From Geomonas silvestris (GTDB taxonomy: Bacteria > Desulfobacterota > Desulfuromonadia > Geobacterales > Geobacteraceae), in the NCBI RefSeq assembly GCF_014193515.1, contig NZ_BLXX01000001.1, positions 186,001 to 250,000 of the forward strand: a stretch of 64,000 nucleotides of DNA, given 5' to 3'. Below, piece by piece: positions 25,915 through 34,344 of this stretch. Each line of letters opens with the position of its first letter. The first letter of the stretch is position 1. A program made the translations under genes and the position numbers. Below the pieces are notes generated by a model. The model was not told the origin of the DNA and did no database searches. It was given only the letters and a program-made list of their open reading frames with translations.

Positions 25915-28014
25915 CTAGTGGGCGCCGTTACCGTTACCCTTCAGGTTTGCCGACTCGGTGATGATCTTCTGGGCCAGGTGGCTCGGCACCTCTTCGTAGT
26001 GCGAGAACTCCAGGGTGAAAAGGCCGCGGTCGCTGGTCATCGAACGCAGATCGTTTGAATAGGTGAGCACCTCGGACATGGGGACCACCGAGCGGATGAT
26101 CTGCGAGTTGGCCTTGGGTTCGACCCCGACCACCTTGCCGCGCCGCGAGTTGAGATCGCCGATCACATCCCCCATGTTCTCGTCGGGGACCGTGACCTTC
26201 ATGTTGACGATCGGCTCCAAGAGCACCGGCTTGCAGAGCTCCATCGCCTTTTTGAAGGCCATGGATCCTGCCACCTTGAAGGCCATCTCGGAAGAGTCGA
26301 CCGTGTGGAACGAGCCGTCGAAGAGCGCCACCTTAATGTCGACCACCGGATTGCCGGCCAGAAATCCTTCCTTGGCGGCATCCTGGATCCCCTTGTCGAC
26401 GGCCGGGATGTACTGGCGCGGGATCACGCCCCCGACGATCTTGTCCTCGAACAGGTACCCTTCGCCGCGCGGCAGCGGCGAGAGCTCGATCCAGCAATCG
26501 CCGTACTGGCCGCGCCCGCCGGACTGCTTCTTGTATTTCCCCTGCACCTTCGCGCTCCCCCTGATGGTCTCCAGGTAGGGGACCTTCGGGGTCTTCAGCA
26601 CCACCTCCACGCCGAACTTGCGCTTCATCTTCTCGACGATCACCTCGAGGTGCACCTGCCCCATCCCCGAGATGATGAATTCCTTGGTCTGCGGATCGCG
26701 GTGCGACTCGAGGGTGGGCTCCTCCTCGATCATCCGGTGCAAGGCGTTGTGGATCTTGTCCTCATCGGCCTTGGTCTTGGGCTCGATGGCGTAGGAGATG
26801 ACCGGGGCGAGCTGCTGTGCCGGCTCGTAGAGGATCGGTTTAGCCTCGGCGCACAGGGTGTCGCCGGTGACCGTCTCCTTCAGCTTGGAGACCGCGACGA
26901 TGTCGCCGGCAACCGCCTGCTGCACCGGGTGCTGCTTCTTCCCTTCCAGCTCGTAGATCTGACCGATGCGCTCCTGAACCCCTTTGCCCGGATTCCAAAC
27001 CGTCGAGTCGGAGTTGAGCACGCCCGAGTAGACCCTGAAGATGGTGATCTTGCCGGTGTAGGGATCCGACGTGGTCTTGAAGACCAAGGCCGAGAACGGC
27101 TCGTTTTCGGACGGTGCGCGCTCGACGATCTCCTGGCTCTTCGGATCGATGCCGACCGCGTTGGTGCGGTCCAAAGGAGACGGGAGGTAATCGCAGACCG
27201 CGTCCAAAAGCTGCGCCACGCCGATGTTCATGGCGGCCGAACCGCACAGTACCGGGGTGAAGGTGTTGCGCATGGTGCCGACCCTCAGGCCGTCCAGGAT
27301 CTCCGCCTCGGTCAGCTCCCCCACCTCCAGGAACTTCTCGGTGAGCGCGTCGTAGGCCTCGGCGACCGTCTCCACCATCATCTCGCGCAGCCGGTTCGCC
27401 TCGTCCCGGTACTCGCCGGGGATCTCTTCTTCGCTGAACTTGCCGGAGAGGTCGTCCTTGTAGACGTAGGCCTTCATCCGGATCAGGTCGATGACCCCCT
27501 TGAAGTCGGCCTCGAGCCCCAGCGGGATCTGCACCGCGACGCCGCGGGCGCCCAGCGCCTTCTCCATGTCGTCGATGGCGCGGAAGAAGCTGGCGCGTTC
27601 GCGGTCCAGTTTGTTCACGAAGGCGATGCGCGGGATCTCGAACTCGTTGGCCCACTGCCAGACCTCTTCGGTCTGCACCTTCACCCCCGAGATGGCGGAG
27701 AGGATGACCACGGCGCAGTCGAGGGCGCGCATGCAGGCGCGGGTATCGGCGATGAAGTTGCCGTAGCCCGGGGTGTCGACCAGGTGAATGGAGTGCCCGT
27801 TCCACTCGCAGTGGTCCAGGGAGGAGGTGATGGAGATGCGACGCTTGATCTCCTCAGGCTCATAGTCCATCGTGGAGGTGCCTTCGTCGACGCGCCCGAG
27901 GCGGTCGATCATCCCGGCGTCGAACAGGATAGCCTCGGCAAGCGAGGTTTTCCCGGCACCCCCATGAGCTACAATTCCCAGATTGCGCAGTTTTGCCGTT
28001 TCATACCTTCCCAT
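25915..28014 (-). CDS. Elongation factor G paralogue (EF-G2-like)
   Basis: A 699-residue translational GTPase with the full EF-G domain set: G domain, domain II, domain III (IISGMGQVHLEVIVEKMKR), domain IV (GGRGQYGDCWIELSPL) and domain V. The P-loop region reads GIVAHGGAGKTSLAEAIL instead of the GIxAHIDAGKTT of housekeeping EF-G, while DTPGYGNF and NKLD are normal. Together with GTSTMDYEPEEIKRRISI in switch I this marks the divergent EF-G2 class, whose role differs from main elongation and is not well defined. It is not next to rpsL/rpsG/tuf, which supports the paralogue call. Confidence 0.9.
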   Translation of the reverse strand: MGRYETAKLRNLGIVAHGGAGKTSLAEAILFDAGMIDRLGRVDEGTSTMDYEPEEIKRRISITSSLDHCEWNGHSIHLVDTPGYGNFIADTRACMRALDCAVVILSAISGVKVQTEEVWQWANEFEIPRIAFVNKLDRERASFFRAIDDMEKALGARGVAVQIPLGLEADFKGVIDLIRMKAYVYKDDLSGKFSEEEIPGEYRDEANRLREMMVETVAEAYDALTEKFLEVGELTEAEILDGLRVGTMRNTFTPVLCGSAAMNIGVAQLLDAVCDYLPSPLDRTNAVGIDPKSQEIVERAPSENEPFSALVFKTTSDPYTGKITIFRVYSGVLNSDSTVWNPGKGVQERIGQIYELEGKKQHPVQQAVAGDIVAVSKLKETVTGDTLCAEAKPILYEPAQQLAPVISYAIEPKTKADEDKIHNALHRMIEEEPTLESHRDPQTKEFIISGMGQVHLEVIVEKMKRKFGVEVVLKTPKVPYLETIRGSAKVQGKYKKQSGGRGQYGDCWIELSPLPRGEGYLFEDKIVGGVIPRQYIPAVDKGIQDAAKEGFLAGNPVVDIKVALFDGSFHTVDSSEMAFKVAGSMAFKKAMELCKPVLLEPIVNMKVTVPDENMGDVIGDLNSRRGKVVGVEPKANSQIIRSVVPMSEVLTYSNDLRSMTSDRGLFTLEFSHYEEVPSHLAQKIITESANLKGNGNGAH

Positions 28015-28130
28015 AGTGCCCCCCGTTGGAATTTAATCAGTCACTGACCTACTTCGAACGAAATACGAGCTGTGAGAGAAACGAACGTCCAGTTTCCGGT
28101 ACTTGCCTCCTGCCGCGACCTCCTTTGAAA

Positions 28131-28272
28131 GGTTCTAAGTTCCAAGTTCTACGTTCTAGGTTCTAGGTTCTACGTTACAAGCATGTGCCGATCTTTGCAG
28201 ATCATATCCGTCAGCCAACAACAGCCGGTTCGAGTCGTTCAACGTAGAACTTAGAACGTAGCACCTAGAACC
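28131..28272. repeat. Inverted pair of (GTTCTAN) heptad repeats
   Basis: The left arm (28134-28181) is seven successive 7-base units GTTCTAA, GTTCCAA, GTTCTAC, GTTCTAG, GTTCTAG, GTTCTAC, GTTACAA. The right arm (28237-28272) is the same family on the other strand. GGTTCTAGGTTCTACGTT (28159-28176) matches the complement of 28255-28272 at 17 of 18 positions, so a long stem with a 78-base loop can form. It lies between the EF-G-like gene's start and the coaX stop. No gene in 28015-28276. Confidence 0.85.
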
Positions 28273-28276
28273 GCAG

Positions 28277-29041
28277 TCATTTGTTCCTGCGATAGATGAT
28301 GCGCAGCCCCTCCAGGGTGAGGAACTCGTCCACGCTCTCGATGGTGGTCGATTCCGGGGCAATCAGCGAGGCAAGTCCGCCGGTCGCGATGACCTTGGGG
28401 CTTTCCTTCCCCTCACCTTTCATGCGCTGCACGATACCGTCCACCAGGCCCACGTAGCCGAAGAAGATACCGGCCTGCATCGAGTTCACCGTGTTCTTGG
28501 CGATGATGCTGGCGGGACGGGCTATTTCCACCCGCGGGAGCTTGCTCGCCTTCTGGAAAAGCGCCTCCATGGAGATCATGAGCCCCGGGGCGATGGCGCC
28601 GCCGCAGTACTCCCCCTTCTTGTTGACGTAGTCGAAGGTGGTGGCGGTGCCGAAGTCGACGATGATGAGGGCGGTCTTGTACTTCTCGTACCCGGCGATG
28701 GCGTTGACGATGCGGTCGGCCCCCACCTCCTTCGGGTTGTCGTAGTGGATCGGCATCCCGGTCTTGATCCCCGGGCCCACCACGTACGGGGTGATCTCGA
28801 AGTACTGGCGGGACAGCTTCTCGAGGACCCCGGTGAGGGTCGGGACCACCGAGGAGATGATGATGTCCTTCACGTCCGAGAAGCCGATCCCGGCGAGCCT
28901 GAAAAGGTCGTGGAACAGGATGCCGTACTCGTCGGCAGTCTTGAACTTGTCGGTAGATACGCGCCAGTCCTTGACCAGACGTTCTTCGTGGTAGATACCC
29001 AGTACGATATTGCTGTTTCCAACGTCGATGACCAGCAGCAA
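28277..29041 (-). CDS. coaX: Type III pantothenate kinase
   Basis: First enzyme of coenzyme A synthesis (pantothenate to 4'-phosphopantothenate), 254 residues, ASKHA fold. It has the phosphate-binding [12 protein letters not shown] at the N-terminus, [14 protein letters not shown], the [14 protein letters not shown] motif and [11 protein letters not shown]. The best start is TTG 29041, preceded by GGAGG eight bases upstream and matching the usual MLLVIDVGN beginning and family length of about 255; a longer upstream start would add an unrelated hydrophobic piece. It lies downstream of birA on the same strand, as in many Geobacter-type genomes. Confidence 0.94.
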   Translation of the reverse strand: MLLVIDVGNSNIVLGIYHEERLVKDWRVSTDKFKTADEYGILFHDLFRLAGIGFSDVKDIIISSVVPTLTGVLEKLSRQYFEITPYVVGPGIKTGMPIHYDNPKEVGADRIVNAIAGYEKYKTALIIVDFGTATTFDYVNKKGEYCGGAIAPGLMISMEALFQKASKLPRVEIARPASIIAKNTVNSMQAGIFFGYVGLVDGIVQRMKGEGKESPKVIATGGLASLIAPESTTIESVDEFLTLEGLRIIYRRNK

Positions 29042-29096
29042 AACAAAACCCTCCAAACAGGGATATATAGGACACAAAAAAACGGGAACGATCTTT

Positions 29097-29235
29097 AACA
29101 GGGATGAATGGGATGAAACCTGAACCTTTGGAAACGAAAATCGCAACTTTGAGCTTAAAGCTTAAGTCTCAGTCTAAGCCTTAGAAACTCTCACGGCTTT
29201 TTGTTTCCATCCCGTGTATCCCATTCATCCTTGTT
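29097..29235. repeat. Inverted repeat between birA and coaX
   Basis: AACAGGGATGAATGGGAT (29097-29114) matches the complement of 29218-29235 at 17 of 18 positions. The 100-base interior contains further CTTAA/CTAAG half-repeats (29150-29185). The GGGATGAATGGGAT core resembles a dispersed intergenic repeat. Confidence 0.75.
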
Positions 29236-29259
29236 ACTTTGGTTTTCAAGGTGTGGGGT

Positions 29260-30255
29260 TTATGCATCCCCGTCCAGCAGTGCGACGTCGCCTGAAAGCA
29301 CGGTTTCCAGCGCCCCCTGATCGGACTGGACCAGCAGCGCCCCGAAGGCATCCACCCCCTGCACGGTTCCCCGGAACTCGCCGTTTCCGGTATTCACCTT
29401 GACCCGCCGCCCGCCGATCGCCGAGCGCTCCAGCCACTCGGCACGGATCGGGGCTTCTCCCTCGATGAGGAACCGGTCGTAGAGGCCGTCCAACTCCTCG
29501 AGGAGGGTGCGGGCGAACGCGATCCGGCGCACCGGGGTGCCGGAGGCCTCGAGAAGGGACGTGGCGGGGTGGCGCAGGGTGCTCCCCAGCTGCTCCAGGC
29601 GCATGTTCAGGTTCACCCCGATCCCCAGCACCACGAAGTTCACCTTCTCGGTCTCGGCGTTCATCTCGTTTAAAAGCCCCGCAACCTTCTTCCCGGCAAC
29701 CAGGATGTCGTTGGGCCACTTGATCTGCGGAATGAGCGTCGTCTCGCGCTCGATGGTACGGGCCACGGCGACCACGGACAGAAAGGTAAGCTGGCAGGCG
29801 GCAACCGGAGAGATCGGGGGACGCAACACCACCGAACAGTACAGGTTCACCCCGGGGGGCGAGAGCCAGATGCGCCCCAGCCTCCCCTTCCCGGCCGACT
29901 GGGTGTCGGCGATCACCACGGTCCCCTCGACGGCACCCTCCTCGGCCATCTTGAAGGCGACGGCGTTGGTGGAGTCGGTCTCCTTGAGGCAGACCACCCG
30001 GCCGCCGACCCGCCTGGTGGCAAGGCCGCGGGTCAACTCCGCCGGGGTGATCAGGTCGGGCGCGGTCACCAGCCGGTACCCCTTGGCCGGCACCGATTCG
30101 ATCCGGTACCCCTGGCCGCGCAGCCCCTTGATGTGCTTCCAGACGGCGGTCCGCGACACCCCGAGTTCCCGGCTCAGGGCCTCGCCCGAGGCGAACCCGT
30201 CACCGGCGCGCATGATCTCCAGGATCTTCGCGTCGACGCTCTCCTCTAGCAACAC
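29260..30255 (-). CDS. birA: Bifunctional biotin-protein ligase / biotin operon repressor
   Basis: A 331-residue BirA with an N-terminal winged-helix DNA-binding domain (SGEALSRELGVSRTAVWKHI, about 23-42), the ligase domain with SAGKGRLGRIWLSPPGVNLY (biotinyl-AMP loop; E. coli has GRGRRG, here GKGRLG), IKWPNDILVAGKKVAGLL and LGIGVNLNM, and a C-terminal SH3-like domain. It biotinylates carrier proteins and can repress biotin genes. The start is GTG 30255, overlapping the end of nadC by ten bases, with GGAGGA just upstream. It forms a nadC-birA operon, with coaX following. Confidence 0.94.
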   Translation of the reverse strand: MLLEESVDAKILEIMRAGDGFASGEALSRELGVSRTAVWKHIKGLRGQGYRIESVPAKGYRLVTAPDLITPAELTRGLATRRVGGRVVCLKETDSTNAVAFKMAEEGAVEGTVVIADTQSAGKGRLGRIWLSPPGVNLYCSVVLRPPISPVAACQLTFLSVVAVARTIERETTLIPQIKWPNDILVAGKKVAGLLNEMNAETEKVNFVVLGIGVNLNMRLEQLGSTLRHPATSLLEASGTPVRRIAFARTLLEELDGLYDRFLIEGEAPIRAEWLERSAIGGRRVKVNTGNGEFRGTVQGVDAFGALLVQSDQGALETVLSGDVALLDGDA

Positions 30256-31079
30256 TCCTCCATCAGCATGGAGATGTCGGCGGCCCTGACCGAGTGGGTG
30301 AGCGCGCCGACCGAGATGATATCGACCCCGGTAAGGGCGATGGCGCGGATGGTCTTCAGGCTCACCCCGCCCGAAGCCTCGACCAGTGCGCGCTTGGCGA
30401 TCAGCGCCACCGCCTCGCCCATCTGCTCGAGTGTCATGTTGTCCAGCATGATGATGTCGGCTCCAGCCTCGAGGGCCTGACGCACCTCGTCAAGCGTCTC
30501 GGTCTCCACCTCGATCTTCAGGGTGTGCGGGATAAAGGCGCGCGCCCGGCGCACCGCCTCGGCGATCCCGCCGGCCGCGGCGATGTGGTTCTCCTTGATG
30601 AGCACCCCGTCGTAGAGGCCGGTGCGGTGGTTGGTTCCGCCGCCCACCCGGACCGAGTACTTCTCCAGTACCCTTAAGCCGGGGGTCGTCTTGCGGGTGT
30701 CCACCACCCGGGCGCCGGTCCCCTCCAGCTCCTTCACGAAGGCCGCGGTCTGGGTGGCGATACCGCACATGCGCTGCAAGAGGTTCAACGAGACCCGCTC
30801 GGCCTGCAAAAGCGCGGCGGCGTCACCCTCGATGCGGGCGATCACCGTACCCGGCTCGACCCGGGCGCCGTCTTCGAACGAGGCCTGAAACGTTACGGTG
30901 GGATCCAGCCGGGCGAAGACGCGCGCGGCTACTGAGAGGCCGGAAAGAACCAGCGGTTCCTTGGCAACCAGACGGGCCCGCATGCGGCGGGCCTGGGGGA
31001 GCATGGCTTGGGTGGTGATGTCGCCTGTGTGAATGTCCTCGGCGAGTGCTACTTCAATTATCCTGTCAATTCCGTTCAT
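30246..31079 (-). CDS. nadC: Nicotinate-nucleotide pyrophosphorylase (carboxylating)
   Basis: Quinolinate phosphoribosyltransferase of NAD synthesis, 277 residues. Visible motifs are AEDIHTGDITT near the N-terminus, QAERVSLNLLQRMCGIAT, DTRKTTPGLRVLEKYSVRVGG with the catalytic Lys/Arg set, HRTGLYDGVLIKENHI, IEVETETLDEV, IIMLDNMT and VEASGGVSLKTIRAIALTGV. Family length and order match fully. It heads an operon with birA. Confidence 0.96.
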   Translation of the reverse strand: MNGIDRIIEVALAEDIHTGDITTQAMLPQARRMRARLVAKEPLVLSGLSVAARVFARLDPTVTFQASFEDGARVEPGTVIARIEGDAAALLQAERVSLNLLQRMCGIATQTAAFVKELEGTGARVVDTRKTTPGLRVLEKYSVRVGGGTNHRTGLYDGVLIKENHIAAAGGIAEAVRRARAFIPHTLKIEVETETLDEVRQALEAGADIIMLDNMTLEQMGEAVALIAKRALVEASGGVSLKTIRAIALTGVDIISVGALTHSVRAADISMLMEECC

Positions 31080-31168
31080 GTATTTGGGCGTCTCCCTCGT
31101 CTAAAGCGGCAGTTTTTTATAGCACAGCTTAACCAAGCCCGCAACCGCTAATAGAGTCGGGCAAGCCG

Positions 31169-31708
31169 CTACTGACGCAGCTCTGAGGGCACCCCGGCCT
31201 GGGTTGCCTGACGATCGAGATCGGCCAACTGTTTCTGCAATTCGGCGATGCGCAGCTCGTCGGCGGAAACCTCGGCCTGCATGCTGTTCACCGCCAACCG
31301 GTCCTGAACCCGGGTGTAGATAATGCGCTTGCGCCGTAGTTCGGCGAGCTTGTTCTGTTTTTCGGCAAGCCCGCTCTCCAGGGCCTTGAGTTCCCCCCGC
31401 AGCATCGCGAAGCTGTCGCGCCACCAGCCGGCAGGTTTCCCGGCGTAGCTGGACGGCTGCCCCCCGGGGGCGGGAGCGGCCTGCAGGGGGCGCATGACAG
31501 GCCGAGCCGGGGGCGCCCCTTTCGTTGCGGCCGGCTCATCGGCAATGTCGAGTTCCTTCGCGTGGGGGCGGTACTTGGCGGGGATGTGCTCGGGGTTGTC
31601 GGTGAAATGGGTGACTCCCTGGGCATCGACCCAGGTGTAGAAGGCGGCCTGGGCTCCCAAAGTCGCAAAGCCCCACAGTAACAACATAACGACGAAGATA
31701 CGTTTCAT
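31169..31708 (-). CDS. Exported DUF4124 domain protein
   Basis: A 179-residue secreted protein. The signal peptide (about 1-21, MKRIFVVMLLLWGFATLGAQ) is followed by the DUF4124 motif AAFYTWVDAQGVTHFTDNPEHIPAKY (quoted here only in part as FYTWVDAQGVTHFTDNP). A basic Pro-rich linker and a coiled-coil C-terminus (about 100-165) follow. ATG 31708 has GGAGGG upstream. DUF4124 proteins are common in the envelope of proteobacteria; function unknown. Confidence 0.85.
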   Translation of the reverse strand: MKRIFVVMLLLWGFATLGAQAAFYTWVDAQGVTHFTDNPEHIPAKYRPHAKELDIADEPAATKGAPPARPVMRPLQAAPAPGGQPSSYAGKPAGWWRDSFAMLRGELKALESGLAEKQNKLAELRRKRIIYTRVQDRLAVNSMQAEVSADELRIAELQKQLADLDRQATQAGVPSELRQ

Positions 31709-31777
31709 GTCACCCTCCAAGATGCAGCAGTTAAAGAAAAAACAGGCTAAACATGAAAAACGATAAAGACTTTTAAA

Positions 31778-31806
31778 TTGACGCTGCTGTGATCCGTGTG
31801 TATATT
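31778..31806 (+). promoter_or_regulatory. Sigma-70-like promoter of the 12-haem cytochrome gene
   Basis: TTGACG (31778-31783), 17-base spacer, TATATT (31801-31806), about 64 bases before the start codon at 31870. Confidence 0.65.
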
Positions 31807-31869
31807 ATGGCGGCTTCTGCCCGGGTCGGCAAAGCAAAATATTACTATCAACGTCAGAAGGAGTGTACC

Positions 31870-32889
31870 ATGCAGTTTCGCCTTTCCGTTCTAACGCTGT
31901 TCATTCTTTGTGCTTTGCCGCTTTCTGGCTGGGCCCTTGAGACGAAAGATATCAAGTTCCCGATCAAAAACGCCGATCCGGTCACCTTCAGCCACGACGT
32001 TCATCTCAAAGCCTACAACAACAACTGCAAGATCTGTCACAACGCCATCTTCAATCTGAAGGACAAGCACCACTACACCATGGCCGAGATGGAGAAGACC
32101 AAATCCTGCGGCGCCTGCCACACCGGCGTCAAGGCCTTCAGCGTGGCTGATGCCAAGAGCTGCAACCGCTGCCACAAAGGAAAGCCGCGCAACATCGCCT
32201 ACAAGGTAAAAGGTGCCGGCGAGATCGTGTTCAACCACGCAAACCACCTGGGCAAGCTCAACAACGACTGCAAGGCCTGCCACAGCAAGATCATCACCGG
32301 CAAGGACGGCCGTGTCACCATGGCCCAGATGGAGAAAGGCAAGACCTGCGGCGCCTGCCACAACGGCAAGCGGGCCTTCACCGTCGCCGGCAACTGCGGC
32401 AACTGCCACAAAGGGATGAAGCCGCACGACATCGCCTTCAAGATGAAGGGCATAAACCAGGCGGTGTTCAGCCACGACGTCCATACCTCCGCCTACAGCT
32501 GCAAAGAGTGCCACACCAAGGTCTTCGCGTTCAAGGCCGGTGCGAAGCACTACACCATGGCGGAGATGGAGAAAGGGAAGTCCTGCGGGACCTGCCACAA
32601 CGGCAAGGATGCCTTCTCGGTGGCGGGCGACTGCAACAAGTGCCACAAAGGGTTCAAGCCAGGCGCCATGATCTTCAAAACCGACAGCGGCGACGCCAAG
32701 TTCAGCCACGACTTCCACCTGGAAGCCTACAAGTGCGCCGACTGCCACACCAAGCTCTTCCCCTACAAGCACGGCGTGAAACACTTCACCATGGGCGACA
32801 TGGAGCACGGCAAGTCCTGCGGTGCCTGCCACAACGGCAAAGACGCCTTCAGCGCCGCAGGCGACTGCGAGAAGTGCCACAAGATGTAA
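31870..32889 (+). CDS. Dodecahaem c7-type cytochrome (four triheme repeats)
   Basis: A 339-residue exported cytochrome: signal peptide (about 1-22, ending SGWA), then four repeats of about 80 residues, each with three CXXCH haem sites (12 in all: CKICH, CGACH, CNRCH; CKACH, CGACH, CGNCH; CKECH, CGTCH, CNKCH; CADCH, CGACH, CEKCH). Each repeat has the pattern FSHDVH... YTMAEMEKGKSCGACH... FSVAGDC, with extra His for bis-His ligation. This is the c7-polymer triheme architecture known from Geobacter periplasmic cytochromes, used to pass electrons across the periplasm. ATG 31870 has AAGGAG upstream; a terminator follows, so it is a single-gene unit. Confidence 0.95.
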   Translation: MQFRLSVLTLFILCALPLSGWALETKDIKFPIKNADPVTFSHDVHLKAYNNNCKICHNAIFNLKDKHHYTMAEMEKTKSCGACHTGVKAFSVADAKSCNRCHKGKPRNIAYKVKGAGEIVFNHANHLGKLNNDCKACHSKIITGKDGRVTMAQMEKGKTCGACHNGKRAFTVAGNCGNCHKGMKPHDIAFKMKGINQAVFSHDVHTSAYSCKECHTKVFAFKAGAKHYTMAEMEKGKSCGTCHNGKDAFSVAGDCNKCHKGFKPGAMIFKTDSGDAKFSHDFHLEAYKCADCHTKLFPYKHGVKHFTMGDMEHGKSCGACHNGKDAFSAAGDCEKCHKM

Positions 32890-32919
32890 CCTGAGCGAAT
32901 CAGGTTGGTTCGACACCAA

Positions 32920-32957
32920 GAAGCGGGGCCCCCAGGGGCCCCGCTTCTTTCGTTTCT
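32920..32957 (+). terminator. Terminator of the cytochrome gene
   Basis: GAAGCGGGGCCCC pairs with GGGGCCCCGCTTC around CA, then CTTTCGTTTCT. Confidence 0.9.
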
Positions 32958-33096
32958 GCCCCTCCCCCGCACCGCCGGCCGCTCGCTGGCCTGTTCCCCC
33001 AGGCGCGCGTATACTTGAGCAGGTCTCTCACGTCCGGGGGCCCCCAAGCGCGCGGTCGCCCTCGAAGCCGTCCCCGGAATCCCGGGAGGTGAGCCC

Positions 33097-33834
33097 ATGG
33101 CAGAACTCTACATCGGATGCAGCGGCTTTAGCTACCGCCACTGGCGCGGCACCTTCTACCCGGAGTCGCTGCCGACCAAAAACTGGTACGCCCACTACCG
33201 CAGCGTCTTCTCCACGGTCGAGCTCAACGTCACCTTCTACCGCACCCCGCGCCAGGAGACCTTCGACACGTGGTACGCCGAAAGCGAACCCGGGTTCAGC
33301 TTCGCCGTCAAGGGGAGCCGGTACCTAACCCACCTGAAAAGGCTCGTCGATACCGGAAACTCGCTGGAACGCTTCTTCACCCCGGTTTTGCACTTAAAAG
33401 AAAAACTGAAGATGGTATTGTGGCAGCTGCCGCCGGACTTCAGGTGCGAGCCGGAGAGATTGCGGGAGTTTCTCGGCGAGCTCGCCAACTACCCGGTACG
33501 TAACGTCTTCGAATTCCGCAACGAGAGCTGGCTTAAGCCCGAGATCGTGGCGCTGTGCCGGGAACACCGGGTGGGGCTCTGCATGGCGGACCACCCGCCC
33601 TTTCTCGATGCGCCGCCGGTTACTGCGGACTTCGTGTACCTGCGCCGGCACGGCGCCCAGGGAAACTACCTCGGCGAGTACTCTCAGGAGGAGGTGGCAC
33701 GGGACGCGCAGCGCATCCGACGCTACCTGGCCGACCGACGGGACGTCTTCATCTACTACAACAACGATGCCGGCGGCGCCGCGCCGCGCAACGCCCTGCA
33801 ACTGCGCTCCCTGCTAGCAGGCGCCTCCCCGTAG
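33097..33834 (+). CDS. DUF72 domain protein
   Basis: A 245-residue TIM-barrel-like protein of the DUF72 (YecE) family. It starts with the family signature LYIGCSGFSYRHWRGTFYP and continues with the conserved LNVTFYRTPRQETFDTW, FSFAVKGSRYLTH, VLWQLPPDF, VFEFRNESW and the C-terminal YYNNDAGGAAPRNALQL (the family usually ends in FNND-type motif). The biochemical activity is unknown. ATG 33097 follows a GGGAGGT box. Confidence 0.93.
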   Translation: MAELYIGCSGFSYRHWRGTFYPESLPTKNWYAHYRSVFSTVELNVTFYRTPRQETFDTWYAESEPGFSFAVKGSRYLTHLKRLVDTGNSLERFFTPVLHLKEKLKMVLWQLPPDFRCEPERLREFLGELANYPVRNVFEFRNESWLKPEIVALCREHRVGLCMADHPPFLDAPPVTADFVYLRRHGAQGNYLGEYSQEEVARDAQRIRRYLADRRDVFIYYNNDAGGAAPRNALQLRSLLAGASP

Positions 33835-33846
33835 ACCGGCCGCCGC

Positions 33847-34344
33847 TTAAGGGGCGCCTGGACTTTCGCAGAGATAGCTGACGGGCTTTCCCGCCGGGAG
33901 CTCTGCGCACAGCCTCGCAAGCTCCCCTCCCGGTGCAGCATAGGCCACCACCACGGCGTCGGCCAGAGCCACAACGTGACGGTTTCTCTGGCGGCACTTG
34001 TCCCGGCAGGCGTGGGTCACGCTCGCGGCATAACGGGTCAGCACGAGCAGTTCCCCGCGCTCCAAGGCGCGTTCCAGCCCGGGTGCCAAGGCGAGGGGGA
34101 GCCCGCGGGCCAGCACCAAAACCAGAGGGTGCCCGGCCTCGAGCAACCAGCCGAGCAGGGTCCTCTCCAAGGGGGTCTGGAACCCGGAGATGACACAGCC
34201 CCCACCCCCACAGCACCTCTCAAACCACCCCCGCGCCAGCACGGTCAGCCCGGCGGGGGCGTCGTGCGAGGCAAAAAAGGCCGTCTTGTGCAGCTGCAAC
34301 AGGCCACGGTTTCCCAACGTCCCTCCAAAGCTTCCCTGCTTCAT
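33847..34344 (-). CDS. DprA/Smf-like Rossmann protein, short
   Basis: A 165-residue protein resembling the nucleotide-binding Rossmann core of DprA/LOG-type proteins (GNRGLLQLHKTAFFAS at the N-terminus, VISGFQTPLERTLL as the GxxTPLE-like segment, ALADAVVVAYAAPGGEL near the C-terminus). It lacks the extra SAM-like and winged-helix domains of full DprA, and a cysteine-rich stretch (ERCCGGGGCVISG) replaces the usual GGARGID-type loop. A role in DNA uptake or nucleotide binding cannot be claimed. It converges with the DUF72 gene. Confidence 0.7.
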   Translation of the reverse strand: MKQGSFGGTLGNRGLLQLHKTAFFASHDAPAGLTVLARGWFERCCGGGGCVISGFQTPLERTLLGWLLEAGHPLVLVLARGLPLALAPGLERALERGELLVLTRYAASVTHACRDKCRQRNRHVVALADAVVVAYAAPGGELARLCAELPAGKPVSYLCESPGAP

